Part shown: positions 1 through 8,178 of the stretch, piece after piece | Layout: every line of letters begins with the position of its first letter | How positions within the stretch are numbered: the first letter of the stretch is position 1 | Source: JAJPXI01 sp051867655 | GTDB lineage: Bacteria > Bacillota > Clostridia > Oscillospirales > Oscillospiraceae | Direction: 5' to 3' | Assembly (NCBI GenBank): GCA_051867655.1 | Contig: JBJDYV010000104.1 | Location: forward strand, 124,001 to 188,000 | DNA length: 64,000 bases | Made by a program: the position numbers and the translations under genes | Notes under the pieces: generated by a model | Told to the model about the DNA's origin: nothing | Seen by the model: only the letters and a program-made list of their open reading frames with translations | Database searches by the model: none

Positions 1-178
1 CTTCCAAGGGCTGTTGATTCTTGTCTGCGTGGGCATCTATGCGGTGCTGGTGCAGGGGATCGCCGTGGGCGGCGACCCCATAGGAGCTATTTGGGGCACG
101 TTGGGCTATTCCGTTCTGCTGTGCTTCATGCTCTTTAAGACGGGCAGCATTGCAAAAAGTATCTTCGGAGCGCATTGA
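1..178 (+). CDS. VirB6/TrbL-like conjugation membrane protein, C-terminal fragment
   Basis: An open frame enters from the left edge (codons in phase from base 2) and stops at TGA 176-178. The 58 visible residues are hydrophobic, with two likely membrane segments (near LLILVCVGIYAVLVQGIAV and near GTLGYSVLLCFMLF) and a short basic tail. Its place directly upstream of methyltransferase, PrgI and VirB4 genes matches the CD1112/VirB6-like channel protein of Tn1549-type elements. The start lies outside the window, so the family is inferred mainly from gene order. Confidence 0.6.
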   Translation, partial: FQGLLILVCVGIYAVLVQGIAVGGDPIGAIWGTLGYSVLLCFMLFKTGSIAKSIFGAH

Positions 179-193
179 TTGGAGGGTGATACG

Positions 194-982
194 ATAAAAA
201 GGATTGCTTTGGGACAAAGTGTCCCAAACCCGCCAGCGGCGGACGGCCTGTATTTGATGGACGGGATCGAGGGCCTGCTGGCCCTGCCGGAGCACTCGGT
301 AGATATGCTTCTGACTGATCCGCCCTACGGCACCACCCGCAACTATTGGGATGTACCCCTGCCGCTCCCCGAACTGTGGGAGGCGGTGCGCTGGGCGCTG
401 AAGCCGGACGGGGCGGCCCTGTTCTTCGCGCAATGCCCCTATGACAAGGTGCTGGGCGCGTCCAATCTTCCCATGCTCCGCTACGAGTGGATATGGGTCA
501 AAGCTCGGAGCACCGGCTTCCTCAACGCCAACCGCGCCCCGCTGAAAAAGACGGAGAATATTTTGGTGTTCTATCAAAAGTCCCCGGCCTACTTTCCGCA
601 GTTTACCTACGGGGAGCCCTATCAGCGCATACAACCCCGGAGCGGCTCTACTCCCAGCTATGGCAAGTTTGAGCGCCAGAGCTCCGAGTCCGCAGACGGG
701 CGGCGCTATCCCAGCAATGTTCTGACGTTCCCCACGGTGGCCCATACCGTTCACCCCACCCAAAAGCCGGTTGACCTGTGCGAATATCTTATTCAGACCT
801 ACACCCGGCCCGGCGAGGTGGTGGCGGACATCTGCGCGGGGAGCGGCACAACGGCGGTGGCCGCCCTGAACACAGGCCGCCGCTATATCTGTTTTGAAAC
901 GGCCCCGGCCATCTACGCCCCCGCGCTGGAACGCATTGCAAAGGCGCAGGCTGCCGTGGACGGGGGCGGGAAAGGAGAATAA
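194..982 (+). CDS. Orphan DNA methyltransferase (DPPY, beta-class order)
   Basis: This is an S-adenosylmethionine-dependent DNA amino-methyltransferase of about 262 residues. The catalytic DPPYGT motif lies near residue 43 and the SAM-binding motif DICAGSGTT comes late, the order seen in beta-class N6-adenine/N4-cytosine enzymes. No restriction gene is beside it. The start is unusual: GGAGGG at 181-186 is the only good ribosome site, and the codons at normal distance are ACG (191) and ATA (194). TTG at 179 precedes the site and TTG at 209 has a weaker one. A GGGACAAAGTGTCCC palindrome at 211-225 lies inside the first codons and encodes GQSVP. The probable role is protection or epigenetic marking of the transferred element. 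Confidence 0.85.
   Translation: MKRIALGQSVPNPPAADGLYLMDGIEGLLALPEHSVDMLLTDPPYGTTRNYWDVPLPLPELWEAVRWALKPDGAALFFAQCPYDKVLGASNLPMLRYEWIWVKARSTGFLNANRAPLKKTENILVFYQKSPAYFPQFTYGEPYQRIQPRSGSTPSYGKFERQSSESADGRRYPSNVLTFPTVAHTVHPTQKPVDLCEYLIQTYTRPGEVVADICAGSGTTAVAALNTGRRYICFETAPAIYAPALERIAKAQAAVDGGGKGE
211..225. repeat. ICE palindrome copy 1
   Basis: GGGACAAAGTGTCCC flanked by TTT and AAA. The arms TTTGGGACA and TGTCCCAAA are perfect around an AAG spacer. It lies in frame at the start of the first methyltransferase gene and reads GQSVP. Confidence 0.9.
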
Positions 983-984
983 TT

Positions 985-1551
985 ATCGGAGAATACAGCG
1001 TGATCTATGCCGATCCCCCGTGGCGATACTCTGCCAAGTGCATACAGGGAGCGGCAGAAAAGCACTATCCCACCATGAGTATTAACGAACTGTGCGCGTT
1101 GCCTGTGGCCGACATAGCGGCCCCGGACAGCGCGCTTTTTTTGTGGGCCACGTTTCCCCAACTGCCGGAGGCCCTGAAGCTGATTAAGGCATGGGGTTTC
1201 CAGTATAAAACCGTGGCCTTTGTCTGGCTGAAGCAAAACCGCAAGTCTCCCGGCTGGTTTTACGGGCTGGGCTTCTGGACGCGGGGCAATGCGGAGGTGT
1301 GCCTGCTGGCAACGCGGGGACACCCCAAACGGCAGGCCGCCAATGTCCACCAATTCATCATTTCTCCTATTTCGGTTCACAGCAAAAAGCCGGATGTGGC
1401 CCGTGACAAGATAGTTTCCCTCATGGGCGACGTACCCCGTGTGGAACTTTTCGCCCGGCAGACCCCGCCCGGCTGGGACGTGTGGGGAAACGAGGTGGAG
1501 CCCACCGGGGAGCTTCGGGACATTTTGTCCCAAACAGGAGGTGACAGCTAA
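985..1551 (+). CDS. MT-A70-family methyltransferase
   Basis: This protein of about 188 residues is of the MT-A70 type (adenine-N6). It has the DPPW motif in VIYADPPWRYS near the N-terminus, an LFLWATFPQLPEAL segment and a conserved WFYGLGFWTRGNAE region. GTG at 1000 would be a usual start codon, but AAAGGAG at 971-977 points to the ATC at 985 or the ATT at 982, giving an N-terminus (M)GEYSVIYADPPW. It is the second of three solitary methyltransferases in this element. The stop is followed immediately by the PrgI start, so they are probably cotranscribed. The target may be DNA or RNA; this cannot be told from the sequence. Confidence 0.85.
   Translation: MGEYSVIYADPPWRYSAKCIQGAAEKHYPTMSINELCALPVADIAAPDSALFLWATFPQLPEALKLIKAWGFQYKTVAFVWLKQNRKSPGWFYGLGFWTRGNAEVCLLATRGHPKRQAANVHQFIISPISVHSKKPDVARDKIVSLMGDVPRVELFARQTPPGWDVWGNEVEPTGELRDILSQTGGDS
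1517..1531. repeat. ICE palindrome copy 2
   Basis: GGGACATTTTGTCCC, with TTT as spacer, inside the last codons of the MT-A70 gene just before the PrgI ribosome site. The reading frame here differs from copies 1, 3 and 4. Confidence 0.85.
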
Positions 1552-1929
1552 ATGGCCTATGTGAGCGTCCCCAACGATCTATCCAAAATCAAAACCAAGC
1601 TGGCATTTAATCTTACCAAGCGGCAGCTTATCTGCTTCGGCGGTGCGGCGGCGGTGGGGATTCCCTTGTATCTGCTTACAAGAGGGGCTCTCGGCAATAC
1701 CGGGGCCCTGCTCCTGATGCTGGCTGTCATGCTTCCGGCGTTCCTGCTGGCAATGTATGAGCGTGATGGCCTGCCGCTGGAGAAGGTGGTGGGGCATATT
1801 GTCCGGGCCCGCTTTCTGCGCCCCGGCGTAAGGCCCTATCGGACGGAGAATATCTACGCCCCATTTGTGGGAAAGGAGGAGTCTCTTGACAAAAACCAAA
1901 AGCGTAAAGCAAAAGCCCGCAAAGGCTAA
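1552..1929 (+). CDS. PrgI family protein (type IV secretion, VirB3-like position)
   Basis: A 125-residue PrgI-family membrane protein of conjugative type IV secretion systems. The N-terminus MAYVSVPNDLSKIKTKLAFNL is typical. Two membrane segments follow (about residues 28-44 and 50-68), then a basic tail. ATG directly abuts the upstream stop and follows CAGGAGGTGACAGCTA. It overlaps the start of VirB4 by more than 40 bases, a compact arrangement usual for this gene pair. It probably anchors VirB4 to the mating channel. Confidence 0.88.
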   Translation: MAYVSVPNDLSKIKTKLAFNLTKRQLICFGGAAAVGIPLYLLTRGALGNTGALLLMLAVMLPAFLLAMYERDGLPLEKVVGHIVRARFLRPGVRPYRTENIYAPFVGKEESLDKNQKRKAKARKG

Positions 1930-4252
1930 ACCGGCCAAGGGCGGCACACTTTCGGCCCAACAGACCATCCCTTATGTGCGGATGCTGAAGGACGGCGTGT
2001 GCCAGCTTCCCGGCGGCCTGTTCACCAAGACGCTGGCCTATGAGGACATCAACTACTCTGTGGCTTCCACGGAGGATCAGTCCGCTATTTTCAACGGCTG
2101 GAGCGCGTTTCTCAACTATTTTGACAGCTCGATCCCGTTCCAGCTTTCCTTTATCAATCGCCGTTCCCATTCCGGCGGGCGGTACAAGATCAACATACCC
2201 CCGGCCCATGACGACTTTGACAGCATACGGGAAGAGTTTACCGCAATGCTCAAAGGGCAGGTTGCTAAAAGCAACAACGGCATTGACCGGGCCAAGTATA
2301 TCACATTCGGCGTTCCCGCCGATGACCTCAATACCGCCAGGCCCCGGCTGGAGCGCGTGGAGGCTGATGTGCTGGGCAACTTCAAGCGGCTGGGGGTACA
2401 GGCCCAGCCGTTAGACGGGCGGGAGCGGCTGGCGGTGCTCCACAGCCAGACCCACCCCGGCCTCCAGCGGGAGCCGTTTCGCTTTAGCTGGGCGGACGTG
2501 GTGAAAACCGGCCAGGGCACCAAGGAGGCCGTGGCCCCCTTTGGGGGCTTCGACTTCTCCCGTTCCCGCACATTCCGGGTGGGCCGGTATTGGGGCGCGG
2601 CGTCCTATTTGCAGATCATGGCGTCCGAGCTCTCTGACCGGCTCCTGCGGGAGATTTTAGAGCTTGATGCGGAGCTCACCGTCACCCTGCACATTCAGAC
2701 CGTGGATCAGACCAAGGCTATCAAGACGATCAAGGGCAAGGTGAGCGACATTGACCGCATGAAGGTGGAGGAGCAGAAAAAGGCAATGCGGGCCGGGTAT
2801 GACCCGGACATTCTGCCGCCTGACCTGATCACATTCTCCAAGGACGCCGCCGATCTGCTGGCCGACCTGCAATCCCGCAATGAGCGGATGCTGCTGCTCA
2901 CCTTTACGGTGGTAAACTTTGCCCCCTCTCTGGAGCGGCTGGAAAATGACGTGTTCACCGTGTCCGGCATTGCACAAAAATACAACTGCGCCCTGAAGCG
3001 GCTGGATTGGCAGCAGGAGCAGGCGTATGTGTCCGCGCTGGTGCTGGGCCGAAACGAGGTGGAGATCCAGCGGGGCATGACAACGAGTTCCACGGCAATT
3101 TTCATTCCCTTTATCACGCGGGAGCTCCGCATGGGCGGCCAGTCCCTTTATTACGGGGCCAACGCTCTTTCCCATAACATCATCATGGCTGATCGAAAGA
3201 AATTGAAATCCGCCAACGGGTTATACCTCGGCTCCACCGGCTCCGGCAAGAGCTTTGCGGCCAAGCGGGAGCTTATCAATGTATTTCTTGCGACACAGGA
3301 CAGGATCATCGTGGTTGACCCTATGGGGGAATATGCCCCGCTGGTGAAACGGCTGGGCGGGCAGGTCATCGACATTTCCCCGGACAGCCCCAACCACATC
3401 AACCCTATGGATATTCAGCTTGACATGGACAGCGGCGAGAGTCCGCTTTCCATGAAGGCCGACTTCCTTTTGTCCTTGTGCGAGCTTGTGGTGGGCGGCA
3501 AGGACGGCTTGCAGCCCATTGAAAAAACGGTGATTGACCGCTGTGTGCGGCAGGTGTACCGGGAGCTCACGCTGGGGATCGGGGACGGCAAAATGCCCCT
3601 GCTCCAAGATTTGTACGAGGAGCTTTTGAAGCAGCCGGAGCCGGAGGCCCAGCGGGTGGCAACGGCGCTGGAGCTCTACTGTACCGGCTCCCTGAACCTG
3701 TTTAACTTCCATACCAATGTCAACTTGAACGCCCGCGTGGTGTGCATCGTCCTGAAGGGCATGGGTGAAAACCTCCGCAAAATTGCGATGCACGTCACCA
3801 ACGAGTTTGTTTCGGCCACGGTCAACACCAATTTTGAAGCGGGTATTTCTACATGGTGCTATTTTGACGAGTTCCATATTCTGCTCCGCGATCCGCTGAC
3901 GGCCAGCTACTTTGTGGCGGTGTGGAAAATGCTCCGCAAAAAGGGCTGTGTTCCCTCGGCCCTGACGCAGAATGTGAAAGACCTGCTGGCCAGCCGGGAG
4001 ATCGAGGCCATTCTGGACAACACGGATTTTATGATCCTGCTGTCACAAGCGCAAAGCGACAGGGCCATTCTTGCCCAAAAGCTGGGGATCAGTGAGCACC
4101 AGCTTTCCTATATCACCCACAGCAACAGCGGCGAGGGGCTTTTGTTCTATGGCTCGGTGACGATCCCATTTGTTGACCGCTTCCCCAAGGGGGAGATTTA
4201 CAATCTGCTCACCACCCGCCCGGAGGATTTGAAGAATGACGCCGGAGTATGA
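1886..4252 (+). CDS. VirB4-type conjugation ATPase
   Basis: This 788-residue VirB4/TraE-type ATPase powers the type IV secretion channel. It has Walker A GSTGSGKS near residue 450 and Walker B-like CYFDEFHILL near residue 657. The start is TTG at 1886, five bases after AAAGGAGG; the in-frame ATG at 1865 lies before that site and is unlikely. The N-terminus is lysine-rich (TKTKSVKQKPAKAKPAK). It overlaps PrgI upstream and the NlpC/P60 gene downstream by 17 bases, so translation is probably coupled. Confidence 0.93.
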   Translation: MTKTKSVKQKPAKAKPAKGGTLSAQQTIPYVRMLKDGVCQLPGGLFTKTLAYEDINYSVASTEDQSAIFNGWSAFLNYFDSSIPFQLSFINRRSHSGGRYKINIPPAHDDFDSIREEFTAMLKGQVAKSNNGIDRAKYITFGVPADDLNTARPRLERVEADVLGNFKRLGVQAQPLDGRERLAVLHSQTHPGLQREPFRFSWADVVKTGQGTKEAVAPFGGFDFSRSRTFRVGRYWGAASYLQIMASELSDRLLREILELDAELTVTLHIQTVDQTKAIKTIKGKVSDIDRMKVEEQKKAMRAGYDPDILPPDLITFSKDAADLLADLQSRNERMLLLTFTVVNFAPSLERLENDVFTVSGIAQKYNCALKRLDWQQEQAYVSALVLGRNEVEIQRGMTTSSTAIFIPFITRELRMGGQSLYYGANALSHNIIMADRKKLKSANGLYLGSTGSGKSFAAKRELINVFLATQDRIIVVDPMGEYAPLVKRLGGQVIDISPDSPNHINPMDIQLDMDSGESPLSMKADFLLSLCELVVGGKDGLQPIEKTVIDRCVRQVYRELTLGIGDGKMPLLQDLYEELLKQPEPEAQRVATALELYCTGSLNLFNFHTNVNLNARVVCIVLKGMGENLRKIAMHVTNEFVSATVNTNFEAGISTWCYFDEFHILLRDPLTASYFVAVWKMLRKKGCVPSALTQNVKDLLASREIEAILDNTDFMILLSQAQSDRAILAQKLGISEHQLSYITHSNSGEGLLFYGSVTIPFVDRFPKGEIYNLLTTRPEDLKNDAGV

Positions 4253-6293
4253 GGAAAAGGGGCGCGGCCCCCGTCAAAGCAAGGCTGATTCCGCCCTGCG
4301 CTTCGATAAAGAAGCCACGGCGGAAACGGCGGAGCCCAAGCCCAAGAGCCGCCCCGCTGGAGCATGGAAAAAGGCATCGGCCCGTATGATGGCGGAGTCC
4401 GCCGTCCAGTCGGAGGCTTCCCCTGCGGGGGAAGCTCCCCAGCCTGCTGGGGCTGATACCGGGCCGGAGCCCCTGCCTGCTGATGGGGAACCACGGCAGG
4501 CCGAGGGCGGTACTGTCCCTGATACCGAGCAGGGGGCTTCGGGACAAAGTGTCCCTAAGTTCCGGCAGCACAGCCGGGCGGAGGCGGCTTCGAAGCAAAG
4601 CGTCCACGATCCCAAGTACCGGCAGAACAGCCAGCAGCCCCGACCCTCTGACCGGCTACACCATGACGGCGGCTCCAACGCTGGTGGTAGTGATACCCCG
4701 GAGCCTGACAAGCTCCGCAAGGCCCGGCAGCGCATGGAGCGGCGGGAAGGCAAGCTGAACACGGCCAGCGAAAAGCTGGCAAAGCAAAAGCCAGCAAAAC
4801 GGCCCGGCCCGCTAAAACAGGCGGCGGGCTATGCGGGCCGGAGCGTCCACGGCTATGTTCACGGGAAAATCTATCAGGTGGAACAGGAGAATGTGGGCAC
4901 CGAGGGAGCCCACCGCAGCGAGCTTGTGGCCGAGGCCGCTGGCCGGAAGGTGCTGCGCTTTACAAAGCAGCGCATCCGTACCCATCCGGCGCGGGCGGTC
5001 AAAAAGGCGGAAAGCAAGCATATCAAGGCCACGGCGAACTATCATTTCCGGCAGACCATGTCGGAGCACCCGGAAATGGAGAAGAAAAACGCCGTGGCCC
5101 GGATGTGGCGCAAACGGCAGCAGCGCAAGCGGTATCAGAAACAGGCACGGGAGGCGGCCAAGCAGGGCGCAAGGGCGGCGGAGAAAACGGCGGTCACGGC
5201 GGAAAAAGTGGGCCGGGCCGTGGTGGGCTTCGTCAAGCGCCATCCCGTGGGGGTGCTGATCGCCTTGCTCTGCCTGCTCCTGCTGGTGGGGATGCAGTCC
5301 TGTTCGTCCTCGCTGGCGGCCATCGGCAACGGTGTGACGGGGAGCGTTGCGGCGACCACCTATCCGGTGGAGGACGCTGACCTGCTGGGGGCCGAGGCCG
5401 CCTATGCGGGGCTGGAGGCCGATTTGCAGAACCGGCTGGACACCTACGAGGCCACCCATGACTATGACGAGTACCATTTTGATTTGGACGGCATAGAGCA
5501 CGATCCCTATGTGCTGCTGTCTATCCTCTCGGCGTTTCATTCGGACGGCTGGACACTGGCCGACATTCAGGACGATTTGCAGACCCTTTTTGACCGCCAG
5601 TACATTCTCACCGAGTCCGTGACGGTGGAGGTGCGGTATCGGACAGAAACACAGACGGACGGCGAGGGTAACGAAACGGAGGTTGAGGTGCCCTACAATT
5701 ACTATATCTGCACCGTCACGCTGGAAAACTTCAACCTGTCCCATGTGCCTGTCTATGTCATGGGCGAAGAGCAGCTTTCCCGTTACGCCCTCTACATGGC
5801 GGCGCTGGGCAACCGGCCTGACCTGTTCCCAGGCTCTGCCTACATTGGCAGGTACGACGGCCCCGTGACCCGCTATGAGATTCCCCCGGAGGCGCTGGAG
5901 GATGAACAATTCGCCGCTATGATTGCCGAGGCTGAGAAATATCTCGGCTATCCCTATGTATGGGGCGGCAGCTCTCCAGTGACCTCTTTTGACTGCTCCG
6001 GCTTCGTGTCGTGGGTGGTGAACCATTGCGGCGTGGGCTGGAACTTTGGGCGGCTGGGCTCTGACGGGTTGTATTTCAATGCCTGTACCCCTGTTTCCCC
6101 ATCGGAGGCAAAGCCGGGAGATCTGATTTTCTTCCAAAAGACCTATGACACCCCCAACACATCCCATGTGGGCATCTATGTAGGAGGCGGCATGATGATC
6201 CATTGCGGCGATCCCATTCAGTACACAAGTATCAACACAAGCTACTGGCAGGCCCATTTCTACGGATTCGGGCGGCTGCCCAGCGTGAATTAA
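4236..6293 (+). CDS. NlpC/P60 cell-wall hydrolase of the conjugation apparatus
   Basis: A 685-residue protein in three parts. Residues 1 to about 330 form a long, charged, low-complexity cytoplasmic region. One membrane segment lies at about 337-357 (VGVLIALLCLLLLVG). A linker domain and a C-terminal NlpC/P60 peptidase domain of about 120 residues follow. Candidate catalytic residues are Cys587 (DCSGF), His644 (SHVGIYVG) and His656 (MMIHCGDP). It corresponds to the Tn916 Orf14/VirB1-like muralytic protein that opens peptidoglycan for mating. The N-terminal region holds an internal duplication, GQSVPKFRQHSR and KQSVHDPKYRQNSQ, whose first unit is encoded by the element palindrome. Confidence 0.9.
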   Translation: MTPEYEEKGRGPRQSKADSALRFDKEATAETAEPKPKSRPAGAWKKASARMMAESAVQSEASPAGEAPQPAGADTGPEPLPADGEPRQAEGGTVPDTEQGASGQSVPKFRQHSRAEAASKQSVHDPKYRQNSQQPRPSDRLHHDGGSNAGGSDTPEPDKLRKARQRMERREGKLNTASEKLAKQKPAKRPGPLKQAAGYAGRSVHGYVHGKIYQVEQENVGTEGAHRSELVAEAAGRKVLRFTKQRIRTHPARAVKKAESKHIKATANYHFRQTMSEHPEMEKKNAVARMWRKRQQRKRYQKQAREAAKQGARAAEKTAVTAEKVGRAVVGFVKRHPVGVLIALLCLLLLVGMQSCSSSLAAIGNGVTGSVAATTYPVEDADLLGAEAAYAGLEADLQNRLDTYEATHDYDEYHFDLDGIEHDPYVLLSILSAFHSDGWTLADIQDDLQTLFDRQYILTESVTVEVRYRTETQTDGEGNETEVEVPYNYYICTVTLENFNLSHVPVYVMGEEQLSRYALYMAALGNRPDLFPGSAYIGRYDGPVTRYEIPPEALEDEQFAAMIAEAEKYLGYPYVWGGSSPVTSFDCSGFVSWVVNHCGVGWNFGRLGSDGLYFNACTPVSPSEAKPGDLIFFQKTYDTPNTSHVGIYVGGGMMIHCGDPIQYTSINTSYWQAHFYGFGRLPSVN
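4541..4555. repeat. ICE palindrome copy 3
   Basis: GGGACAAAGTGTCCC in frame in the NlpC/P60 gene, read as GQSVP. A degenerate relative lies at 4591-4608 (TCGAAGCAAAGCGTCCAC) and reads KQSV in the same frame. Confidence 0.9.
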
Positions 6294-6309
6294 AGGAGGA
6301 CAGCAACCA

Positions 6310-6567
6310 ATGGCAATCAGCAAGAGCGCAAAAATCATGGCTGAGATGGAAAAGGTCAAGGCCAAGATCAGCGACCAGCAGGCCAAGCTGAAGGAATTGG
6401 AGCAAAAATACCGCGAGGCGGAAAACGAGGAGATCGTGGACATCGTGCGCGGCATGAACATTTCCCTCTCCGACCTGCCCGCCCTGCTCCAGACCATGAA
6501 AGGCGGCCCTTTGGGACAAAGTGTCCCGAAGGCTGGCAACTCTGACAAGGAGGACATCAGCGAATGA
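6310..6567 (+). CDS. DUF4315 family ICE protein
   Basis: A small 85-residue protein, coiled-coil-like over residues 5-45 (AKIMAEMEKVKAKISDQQAK and beyond), in the position and style of DUF4315 proteins of Tn1549-like elements. The AAAGGAGG site lies well spaced before ATG. The C-terminus carries the palindrome-encoded GQSVPK. It overlaps the DUF4366 gene by four bases. Function is unknown; conserved location after the muralytic protein suggests a role in the mating machinery. Confidence 0.8.
   Translation: MAISKSAKIMAEMEKVKAKISDQQAKLKELEQKYREAENEEIVDIVRGMNISLSDLPALLQTMKGGPLGQSVPKAGNSDKEDISE
6513..6527. repeat. ICE palindrome copy 4
   Basis: GGGACAAAGTGTCCC in frame near the 3' end of the DUF4315 gene, again read as GQSVPK. 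Confidence 0.9.
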
Positions 6568-7472
6568 AAAAATTGAAGTATCTGACGGCGGCGCTGTGCG
6601 CCGTCGTTCTTTTATGCGGCTTGACGCTCCCGGCCTATGCTGGCGGGAGTGAGGCATGGGAGGACGTGGAGCCTGCGGAGCAAAGGCCAGTGCAGACTAC
6701 CGAGCCTACACCGACACCGACGCCTGATCCCACCCCTGCGCCTACCGCGGAGCCGACGCCTACCCCGAAGCCCACGCCTGCGGTGACGCCCCCGCCCGCT
6801 GCTTCGTCCACCACAACGGGAACAACGACCAAGCCGGTAACTTCCGGCAACAAAGGCAGTTCTACCACGCAGAAGCCCACAGCGGACACGGAAAAGCCGG
6901 AAAATACGAATACCCCGAAAGAGGAAGAGTCCGGCACCGGCGGCGTGGATTGGGAGGGGCTCGATCCCGCCAACCCCTTGACCCCGGACGGGCAGGGATC
7001 GGTACTCAATAACGCCACGGGCGAGGAGGGCAAAGAGTTTTTCACCGTCACCACGGCGGAGGGTGAGGTGTTTTACCTTGTGATTGACCGCCAAAAGACG
7101 GGGGAAAACGTGTATTTCCTCAATGCCGTTACCGTGTCTGACCTGATGGCGCTGGCGGAGGAAAGCGGCGCTGAAATCATCCCCGCCGTTACCCCGGAGC
7201 CGGAGCCCACCCCCACGCCTAATGTGGAACCTGAACCTGAGCCGGAGCCGGAACAGAAAGGCGGCGGCAATATGGGGACGCTTCTGCTGGCCCTTGCCGT
7301 GGTGGTGATCGGCGGCGGTGCGGGCTGGTATTTCAAGATTTACCGCCCCAAACAGCAGCGGGCCGCCGATCTGGAAGAGGACGATTACCCCGACGGGCCT
7401 GAGCCCGCCTTTGAGGACGGCTATGACGACAATCCCCCGTGGGACGAGGACGACCCGGAGGACGCTGAATGA
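6564..7472 (+). CDS. DUF4366 family exported membrane protein
   Basis: A 302-residue protein with a signal peptide (KYLTAALCAVVLLCGLTLPAYA), a long Pro/Thr/Glu-rich linker, a compact central domain near residues 130-205 (VDWEGLDPANPLTPDG; EFFTVTTAEGEVFYLVID), a second Pro/Glu linker, one membrane segment near residues 236-255 (LLLALAVVVIGGGAGWYF) and a very acidic tail. This matches the DUF4366 proteins that follow DUF4315 in this element family. The role is unknown; topology suggests a cell-surface part of the mating apparatus. Confidence 0.82.
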   Translation: MKKLKYLTAALCAVVLLCGLTLPAYAGGSEAWEDVEPAEQRPVQTTEPTPTPTPDPTPAPTAEPTPTPKPTPAVTPPPAASSTTTGTTTKPVTSGNKGSSTTQKPTADTEKPENTNTPKEEESGTGGVDWEGLDPANPLTPDGQGSVLNNATGEEGKEFFTVTTAEGEVFYLVIDRQKTGENVYFLNAVTVSDLMALAEESGAEIIPAVTPEPEPTPTPNVEPEPEPEPEQKGGGNMGTLLLALAVVVIGGGAGWYFKIYRPKQQRAADLEEDDYPDGPEPAFEDGYDDNPPWDEDDPEDAE

Positions 7473-7645
7473 ACTTTACCAACAGCCGTTATGAAAAGGT
7501 GATGCGGGAAAAGCCCCAGCCGGAAGCCCCCGTCCCCTCCGGCGCTCCCGACGGCTGCCGGTGCGTGGGCTGTCCCTACTGGCGGGGGATCATGTGCGTG
7601 TCCTGTTACCGCGATCTGCTGAAAGATTTTCCCCGTGGGAGGTGA
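7469..7645 (+). CDS. Small cysteine-rich protein
   Basis: A 58-residue reading frame whose ATG overlaps the DUF4366 stop (ATGA). The C-terminal half has four cysteines, CRCVGCPYWRG and MCVSCYRDLL, spaced like a small zinc-binding module. The gene ends just before the ribosome site of the next cysteine-rich gene. I do not know a named family. Translational coupling on both sides supports it being real. Confidence 0.65.
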   Translation: MNFTNSRYEKVMREKPQPEAPVPSGAPDGCRCVGCPYWRGIMCVSCYRDLLKDFPRGR

Positions 7646-7649
7646 CGCT

Positions 7650-8021
7650 ATGGAGGACAGCCGGGAACTGACGCGACAGGAAAAGGCGGCGATCCGGGCG
7701 CTGGTGGTAAAGTGGTGTGCCAATTATGACCGGGACTATGGTTGCCTGCCGCTGGAGTGCGAGTGCTATATGCTGGGCAAATGCTGGACGGGAGCCTACT
7801 GCCGCTATTTCCGCGAGGCGGTGCTGCCCCTTGACCCCGGACTGGAGGCATCGCTGACTACCCCCATACCGGCCCCGGAGCTTCGTATTTGCCCTGTGTG
7901 CGGCAGGAGCTTTCCGCCCAAACGCCAGCAGCGGTATTGTTCCCCCACCTGTCAGGCTGAGGCAAACCGCCAAAAGAGCAAACAGCGAATGCGGAACAAG
8001 CGGCGCAGGCGTTACGATTAG
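7650..8021 (+). CDS. Cysteine-rich VLP family protein
   Basis: A 123-residue protein with the conserved N-terminal block WCANYDRDYGCLPLECECYM, matching the Cys-rich VLP family of conjugative elements. A C-terminal zinc finger-like part follows (CPVCGRSFPPKRQQRYCSPTC), then a basic tail that could bind nucleic acid. ATG at 7650 follows GGGAGGTGACGCT. A strong hairpin at its stop codon ends this transcription unit. Confidence 0.82.
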   Translation: MEDSRELTRQEKAAIRALVVKWCANYDRDYGCLPLECECYMLGKCWTGAYCRYFREAVLPLDPGLEASLTTPIPAPELRICPVCGRSFPPKRQQRYCSPTCQAEANRQKSKQRMRNKRRRRYD

Positions 8022-8066
8022 AGCCGGAAAAAAGCCCTGTTTTCAAGGGGTTTCCGGCTCGGTTTT
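8021..8066 (+). terminator. Intrinsic terminator after the VirB4-VLP operon
   Basis: GAGCCGGAAA pairs with TTTCCGGCTC, with an inner GCCCT/AGGGG stem, followed by GGTTTTAT. It overlaps the last base of the upstream stop codon. Confidence 0.7.
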
Positions 8067-8137
8067 ATAGGGGCTGGTATCATTTCATGCCCCACCCCTG
8101 TTTTGGAGGAACTATTCAAACATTTTGCCGGGGCTTT

Positions 8138-8152
8138 GGGACATTTTGTCCC
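8138..8152. repeat. ICE palindrome copy 5
   Basis: GGGACATTTTGTCCC in the leader between the terminator and the gene at 8179, about 27 bases before its start. Confidence 0.85.
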
Positions 8153-8178
8153 GAAGCTCCGGCCTATTAGGAGGTTTT

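Noticed and set aside
4812..6557. Long minus-strand frame opposite the NlpC/P60 gene
   Set aside because: No family motif and no ribosome site; the plus strand has a clear peptidase domain.
8021..8178. Possible small gene between the VLP gene and 8179
   Set aside because: Only a terminator, a palindrome copy and a leader are visible.
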